Below are positions 37,016 to 40,131 of a stretch of 40,131 nucleotides of DNA, piece by piece (the first letter of the stretch is position 1; every line of letters starts with the position of its first letter). The position numbers and the translations under genes are program-made. The notes beneath the pieces were generated by a model. It searched no databases, had not been told where the DNA came from, and was given only the letters and a program-made list of their open reading frames with translations. This stretch comes from Dehalococcoidia bacterium (GTDB taxonomy: Bacteria; Chloroflexota; Dehalococcoidia; Lucifugimonadales; UBA6952), in contig JAKUQA010000014.1 of assembly GCA_022450525.1 (NCBI GenBank), positions 1 to 40,131 on the forward strand. Reading direction: 5' to 3'.

Positions 37016-38371
37016 CTAATTATTATTCTCTTCATAAACTATAGACCCCTTAGCTAAAGTTAAAATTACTTTACCTTTTAACGTCATACCCTCTAATGGA
37101 GTAAGCTTACTCTTTGATATAAAATCCTTTCCTATAATAGTAAAATCACTATTTAAATCTAAAAGTACAATATCTGCTAATTCTCCTTTTTTAATACCTT
37201 TAGGCCTTTCTATTGAGTTGGATATAACATTTGCTGCACCTAGTGTTAAACGATTTATTATATCCACAATATCTAACATATTTTGATGATATAAACTTGC
37301 TAAAAGTGTAAAAGCTGTTTCTAGCCCATTGATTCCATAGGCAGCATCATCTAATGTGGTTATTTTATCCTGTAGTGCATGCGGTGCATGATCAGTTGCT
37401 ATAGCATCAATTATTCCTTCTTTTAAGCCAGTCAACAATGAATATATATCTGTCTTGGTTCTTAATGGTGGATTAACCTTTAAATTTGAGTCATATGCCT
37501 CACTTCCAAGACTTGCAAAAACATCAGTGTCTTTTTGATGCCCTAATAACCAACTATCAGTCATAGTTAGATGGTGAGGCGTAACTTCAGCAGTAATATT
37601 AACTCCAAGATTTTTAGCATCATTTATAAGTTCAACTGAACGAGAAGTGCTTGCGTGAGCTATATGCAAATGACCTCCATATTTCTTTGCTAACTCTATA
37701 TCTCGTGCAATCATAATGTCTTCTGCTTGATTGGGCCAACCAGATAATCCTAATCTATTAGAAATTTTTCCCTCATTCACTGCAGAATGTTTTGATAATT
37801 GAGTATCTTCACAATGATTTATAACCGGCAATCCAAGATGTTCACTATATTGTAATGCTGTTTGCATAATCTCAGAATTATAGATAGGATCTCCGTCATC
37901 ACTAAAACCAACACAGCCTGCATTTTTCAAATCCCACATTTCAGAAATTTGCATACCTTTTCTTCCTTTTGTAACACATCCAATAGGAAGAACTTGTATT
38001 AATTCAAATTTATTAGATTCATCTAATATATATTTAACAGTAGTAGAATTATCAACTGGAGGGTTAGTATTTGGCATCGAACATATTGTTGTAAAACCGC
38101 CCTTGGCAGCAGCTCTCATTCCGGTTTCTATAGTTTCTTTATGTTCTTCACCTGGATCTCTAAGGTGTGTATGTAAGTCAATAAAACCAGGGCTTAGAAT
38201 TTTATCAGTTCCATCTATCACAACAAGGTTACTGTTTCCAGATTGAGAAAATATATCTTCTGCAATGTTAGTTATTTTCCCATTTTCAATAAGTATATCT
38301 AACACATTATCTATATTATTATAGGGATCTATTATCCGAACATTTTTAATGCCAATGCTAGACTTAGTCAT
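37016..38371 (-). CDS. pyrC: Dihydroorotase
   Basis: It cyclises carbamoyl aspartate to dihydroorotate. The 451-aa class I enzyme has the zinc motif HTHLRDPGEE from residue 67, GFTTICSMPNTNP, INHCEDTQLS, and the third-metal region ATDHAPHA. An in-frame TTG 15 nt upstream overlaps the GGAGG ribosome site, so ATG 38371 is preferred, giving an 8-nt overlap with the pyrB stop (ATGACTAA). Adjacent pyrB and pyrC commonly form a complex. Confidence 0.96.
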   Translation of the reverse strand: MTKSSIGIKNVRIIDPYNNIDNVLDILIENGKITNIAEDIFSQSGNSNLVVIDGTDKILSPGFIDLHTHLRDPGEEHKETIETGMRAAAKGGFTTICSMPNTNPPVDNSTTVKYILDESNKFELIQVLPIGCVTKGRKGMQISEMWDLKNAGCVGFSDDGDPIYNSEIMQTALQYSEHLGLPVINHCEDTQLSKHSAVNEGKISNRLGLSGWPNQAEDIMIARDIELAKKYGGHLHIAHASTSRSVELINDAKNLGVNITAEVTPHHLTMTDSWLLGHQKDTDVFASLGSEAYDSNLKVNPPLRTKTDIYSLLTGLKEGIIDAIATDHAPHALQDKITTLDDAAYGINGLETAFTLLASLYHQNMLDIVDIINRLTLGAANVISNSIERPKGIKKGELADIVLLDLNSDFTIIGKDFISKSKLTPLEGMTLKGKVILTLAKGSIVYEENNN

Positions 38372-39380
38372 TAAAATCGCCTCCAATAAGCATCAAATAT
38401 AATAAGCTCATTCTTATAGCAACTCCATATCGAACCTGATTTTCTATCTGAGAACGATCACTATGGGCAATTTCTGAACTTATTTCAACACCTTCATTCA
38501 TTGGGCCAGGATGCATAACAATTGCATTAGGTTTTGCAAATTTCAAAGTTTTATCATTAATTTGAAAACGAGATGAATATTCTCTCAATGAAGGGAATCC
38601 TGAAACTTCCCCTAATCTTTCTTGTTGTATTCGTAATGGCATAACAATGTCAGCATTATCTAAAGCTTTTTCTAAATCATATTCAACGCTAACAGTATTA
38701 TAAGGATCAGAAGCATCCGAGGTAGATTTGTCCAACAAAGTTGTAGGTAATAAACTTTTAGGGGCACATAAAGAAACATTTACACCTAATTTCTGAAAAC
38801 CTAGAATATCAGATCTCGCAACTCTACTATGTAAAATATCACCCACGATGACAAGCTTTAATCCTTTGAGATCATCATAAGATTGTTTTGCGGTATAAAG
38901 GTCAATAAGTGCCTGAGTAGGATGAGCGTGCCAACCATCACCTGCATTTATTATTTTTGTTTTTGATAAGTGTTTTGACATAAAATATGGTGCACCTGAA
39001 TGTGGATGTCGAACAATAATCAAATCTGTGTGAGCGGACTGCAATGTAAGACAAGTATTTAATAACGATTCTCCTTTATCAATACTCGTACCATTACCGG
39101 ACATATTGATAACATCTGCACCCAAAAGCTTACCTGCTTCTTCAAAAGATACTCTTGTTCTAGTACTCGATTCGTAAAATAAAGTAACAATGGTTTTGCC
39201 CTTAAGTAATGAAGTTTTTTTATCATTGTTAGTAAGAAAAGAATCTATTATTTCTGTTAGGGTAAATATAGTATCTAAATCATTAGTTTCTAGTTGATCT
39301 ATATCTAGTAAGTTTTTTACTGAATTAGATAGTTTGTAATTATGTTCTGAGAGGGATTCTATACTCTTAATGTTTTTCAT
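38364..39380 (-). CDS. pyrB: Aspartate carbamoyltransferase, catalytic subunit
   Basis: It joins carbamoyl phosphate and aspartate. The 338-aa protein carries SSTRTR (71-76) for carbamoyl phosphate and HPTQALIDLYT with MHPGPMNEGVEI for the active site. There are about 20-25 extra residues at the N-terminus compared with E. coli PyrB. No pyrI regulatory chain is in the window. The gene is the first of pyrB-pyrC-carA-X-carB-pyrF, and its ATG at 39380 lies 25 nt after the second terminator-like hairpin, with GAGGGG as ribosome site. Confidence 0.96.
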   Translation of the reverse strand: MKNIKSIESLSEHNYKLSNSVKNLLDIDQLETNDLDTIFTLTEIIDSFLTNNDKKTSLLKGKTIVTLFYESSTRTRVSFEEAGKLLGADVINMSGNGTSIDKGESLLNTCLTLQSAHTDLIIVRHPHSGAPYFMSKHLSKTKIINAGDGWHAHPTQALIDLYTAKQSYDDLKGLKLVIVGDILHSRVARSDILGFQKLGVNVSLCAPKSLLPTTLLDKSTSDASDPYNTVSVEYDLEKALDNADIVMPLRIQQERLGEVSGFPSLREYSSRFQINDKTLKFAKPNAIVMHPGPMNEGVEISSEIAHSDRSQIENQVRYGVAIRMSLLYLMLIGGDFND

Positions 39381-39404
39381 GATGAACCCCTCTAAGCGGA
39401 AAAC

Positions 39405-39458
39405 AAAAAAAAGAAGAGACCAGACAGGGTAGTGTTACCCTTATTTTTTCTCTTCTTT
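39405..39458 (-). terminator. Second terminator-like hairpin in the pyr leader
   Basis: On the minus strand AAAGAAGAGA (39458-39449) pairs perfectly with TCTCTTCTTT (39419-39410). An inner perfect hairpin AGGGTA-ACAC-TACCCT (39441-39426) lies between, and a run of T follows to 39405. It lies only about 25 nt before the pyrB ATG, so it would shut the operon off unless prevented. CTGGTCTC (39423-39416), inside it, can pair with an upstream leader segment. Confidence 0.7.
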
Positions 39459-39484
39459 GTATGTAAATTTGAGCGCTGTTGATC

Positions 39485-39542
39485 AAAAAAAAAACCCCTG
39501 CATTAGACCAGCAAGAGTTTTTAATAAAGAAACCAAGGGGTT
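39485..39542 (-). terminator. First attenuator terminator of the pyr leader
   Basis: AACCCCT (39542-39536) and AGGGGTT (39499-39493) form a 7-bp stem around a 36-nt loop, followed by eight T residues to 39485. The 5' arm overlaps by two bases an alternative hairpin immediately upstream (39541-39569). The loop contains TCTTGCTGGTCT (39516-39505), which can pair with that hairpin. Confidence 0.7.
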
Positions 39543-39569
39543 CGTTAGCACCTCACCAGTCTCAACGAA
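39541..39569 (-). promoter_or_regulatory. Candidate anti-antiterminator (PyrR-like binding loop) in the pyr leader
   Basis: TTCGTT (39569-39564) pairs with AACGAA (39546-39541) around a loop containing CTGGTGAGG, which resembles the CNGNGAGG core of PyrR binding loops but lacks two consensus bases. Part of it, AGACTGGTGAGG (39562-39551), can instead pair over 12 positions (seven Watson-Crick, five G-U) with the loop of terminator 1, and GAGACTGG pairs over eight with terminator 2. Confidence 0.5.
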
Positions 39570-39628
39570 TTGATCCTAAAGTGCGAGTAATCAATTGACT
39601 AATCTAACACTTTAAAATTACCTACTGT

Positions 39629-39657
39629 AATGTATCATTTGTTTAAAGCATTTACAA
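39629..39657 (-). promoter_or_regulatory. pyr operon promoter
   Basis: TTGTAA (39657-39652), 17 bp, TACATT (39634-39629) on the minus strand. The predicted start near 39622 gives a leader of about 240 nt before pyrB, long enough to hold both hairpins. The 390-bp gap between pyrB and the next gene holds this leader and, beyond it, the promoter and inverted repeat of the divergent gene; I see no protein gene in it. Confidence 0.55.
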
Positions 39658-39687
39658 GGACAATATTAAATTAAAACTAGCAATATT

Positions 39688-39702
39688 AACGAATGATTCG
39701 TT
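39688..39702 (+). promoter_or_regulatory. Inverted repeat, possible operator for the CoxM-like gene
   Basis: A perfect dyad AACGAAT-G-ATTCGTT whose last two bases enter the -35 box of the promoter at 39701-39729. Position and symmetry suggest a repressor or activator site for the molybdenum hydroxylase gene that follows. No regulator gene is in view. Confidence 0.45.
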
Positions 39703-39729
39703 GCTTTCAAAAAAATAACGGTTTATAAT
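39701..39729 (+). promoter_or_regulatory. Promoter of the CoxM-like gene
   Basis: TTGCTT (39701-39706), a 17-bp spacer and a consensus TATAAT (39724-39729). Start near 39736, leader about 35 nt, with GGAG 5 nt before the ATG. Confidence 0.6.
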
Positions 39730-39770
39730 GGATTTAACATATTTTGAGAAATTCTAGAACTGGAGATTAG

Positions 39771-40131
39771 ATGAAGCCATTTGAATATTTTGCACCCCAA
39801 TCTTTAGATGAAGCTATATCTATTTTTGATAATGCAAACGAAGTTGGAGACACTAGAGGTCTAATTGGAGGAAGTGATCTTATTGATCAGGTAAGAAATG
39901 GTAGAAGAGAACCTGGTAAAGTCGTTAATCTTAAAGGAATCCCAGAAACCAATCGACTTGAATGGATTGAAGGAGATGGTCTGCATTTAGGTTCAGCTGT
40001 TTCTTGTTCATTAACTGCAGCTTTCCCCAAAATCAAGGAACGATATTATGGACTATATCAAGCATGTGGGCTTGTAGGATCTGTTCAAATTCAAAACAGG
40101 GCAAGCGTGGCAGGAAATGTATGCAACTCTA
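39771..40131 (+). CDS. CoxM/XdhB-type FAD-binding subunit of a molybdenum hydroxylase, 3'-truncated
   Basis: The medium, FAD-binding subunit of xanthine dehydrogenase/CO dehydrogenase-family enzymes, which passes electrons from iron-sulfur clusters to an acceptor. Only the first 120 residues are in the window. MKPFEYFAPQSLDEAISIF opens the family's FAD domain, GGSDLIDQVR (near 37) contacts FAD, and GSVQIQNRASVAGNVCNS at the end is the classic QIRNxATxGGN motif. The substrate is decided by the large subunit, which is outside the window. ATG 39771 has GGAG at 5-nt spacing and a good promoter. Divergent from the pyr operon. Confidence 0.9.
   Translation, partial: MKPFEYFAPQSLDEAISIFDNANEVGDTRGLIGGSDLIDQVRNGRREPGKVVNLKGIPETNRLEWIEGDGLHLGSAVSCSLTAAFPKIKERYYGLYQACGLVGSVQIQNRASVAGNVCNS

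Noticed and set aside
39536-39569. T-box-like sequence in the pyr leader
   Set aside because: GGTGAGGTGCTAACG looks loosely similar, but the conserved T-box core AGGGTGG and specifier features are absent and the operon is not amino-acid related.

Overview
This 40 kb window is AT-rich (about one third G+C by eye) and gene-dense. It encodes about 43 proteins with very short spacers, many overlapping start/stop codons, and no tRNA, rRNA, CRISPR array or insertion sequence that I can recognise. The gene content suggests a member of the Chloroflexota, possibly a marine SAR202-like lineage of Dehalococcoidia. The pointers are MerR-type HspR regulators with a HAIR operator, Rex, a bifunctional-nuclease-domain protein, YqhQ/DUF1385 after rpmE, a monomeric isocitrate dehydrogenase, a sulfatase with its own activating enzyme, and a CoxM-type FAD subunit. 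That placement is inference from gene content; no phylogeny was run.

Region 1 (1-4.4 kb): the 3' end of a monomeric NADP isocitrate dehydrogenase gene, then a Cys-type sulfatase and a formylglycine-generating enzyme that carries both catalytic cysteines. Region 2 (4.3-8.8 kb): a stress locus. hsp20, followed by a possible 28-aa peptide gene, is read leftward. A cbpA-type dnaJ, hspR and clpC are read rightward from a promoter that predicts a leaderless mRNA. Region 3 (8.8-11.2 kb): rplU-rpmA-rpmE-yqhQ and a ccmE whose haem-binding His is replaced by Cys (CXXXY type). Region 4 (11.2-18.1 kb): korAB on the minus strand, a MidA-like methyltransferase on the plus strand, ccmABCD on the minus strand (ccmD is a 39-codon gene), and a cytoplasmic sulfite-oxidase-like molybdoenzyme. 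Region 5 (18.1-23.3 kb): a Pro/Thr-rich lipoprotein, then hspR2-grpE-dnaK under a HAIR-like operator, a BON-domain protein and rex.

Region 6 (23.3-30.9 kb): a complete F1Fo ATP synthase operon on the minus strand (atpZ-B-E-F-H-A-G-D-C), preceded by a BFN-domain gene that seems to share its promoter. Region 7 (31-39.7 kb): a pyrimidine operon on the minus strand, pyrB-pyrC-carA-(membrane protein)-carB-pyrF, with a leader of about 250 nt. That leader has two terminator-like hairpins and an upstream segment that can pair with both, so it looks like a tandem attenuator. The window ends with the start of a plus-strand CoxM/XdhB-type FAD subunit with its own promoter and an adjacent inverted repeat.

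In function, isocitrate dehydrogenase makes 2-oxoglutarate that KorAB may oxidise with ferredoxin. The Ccm proteins mature c-type cytochromes for a respiratory chain that would drive the ATP synthase, and Rex could sense NADH/NAD+. DnaK/GrpE, CbpA, ClpC and Hsp20 form a proteostasis set probably repressed by the two HspR paralogues. The features I would look at first are the pyr leader, the Cys-type CcmE and the unknown membrane gene between carA and carB.
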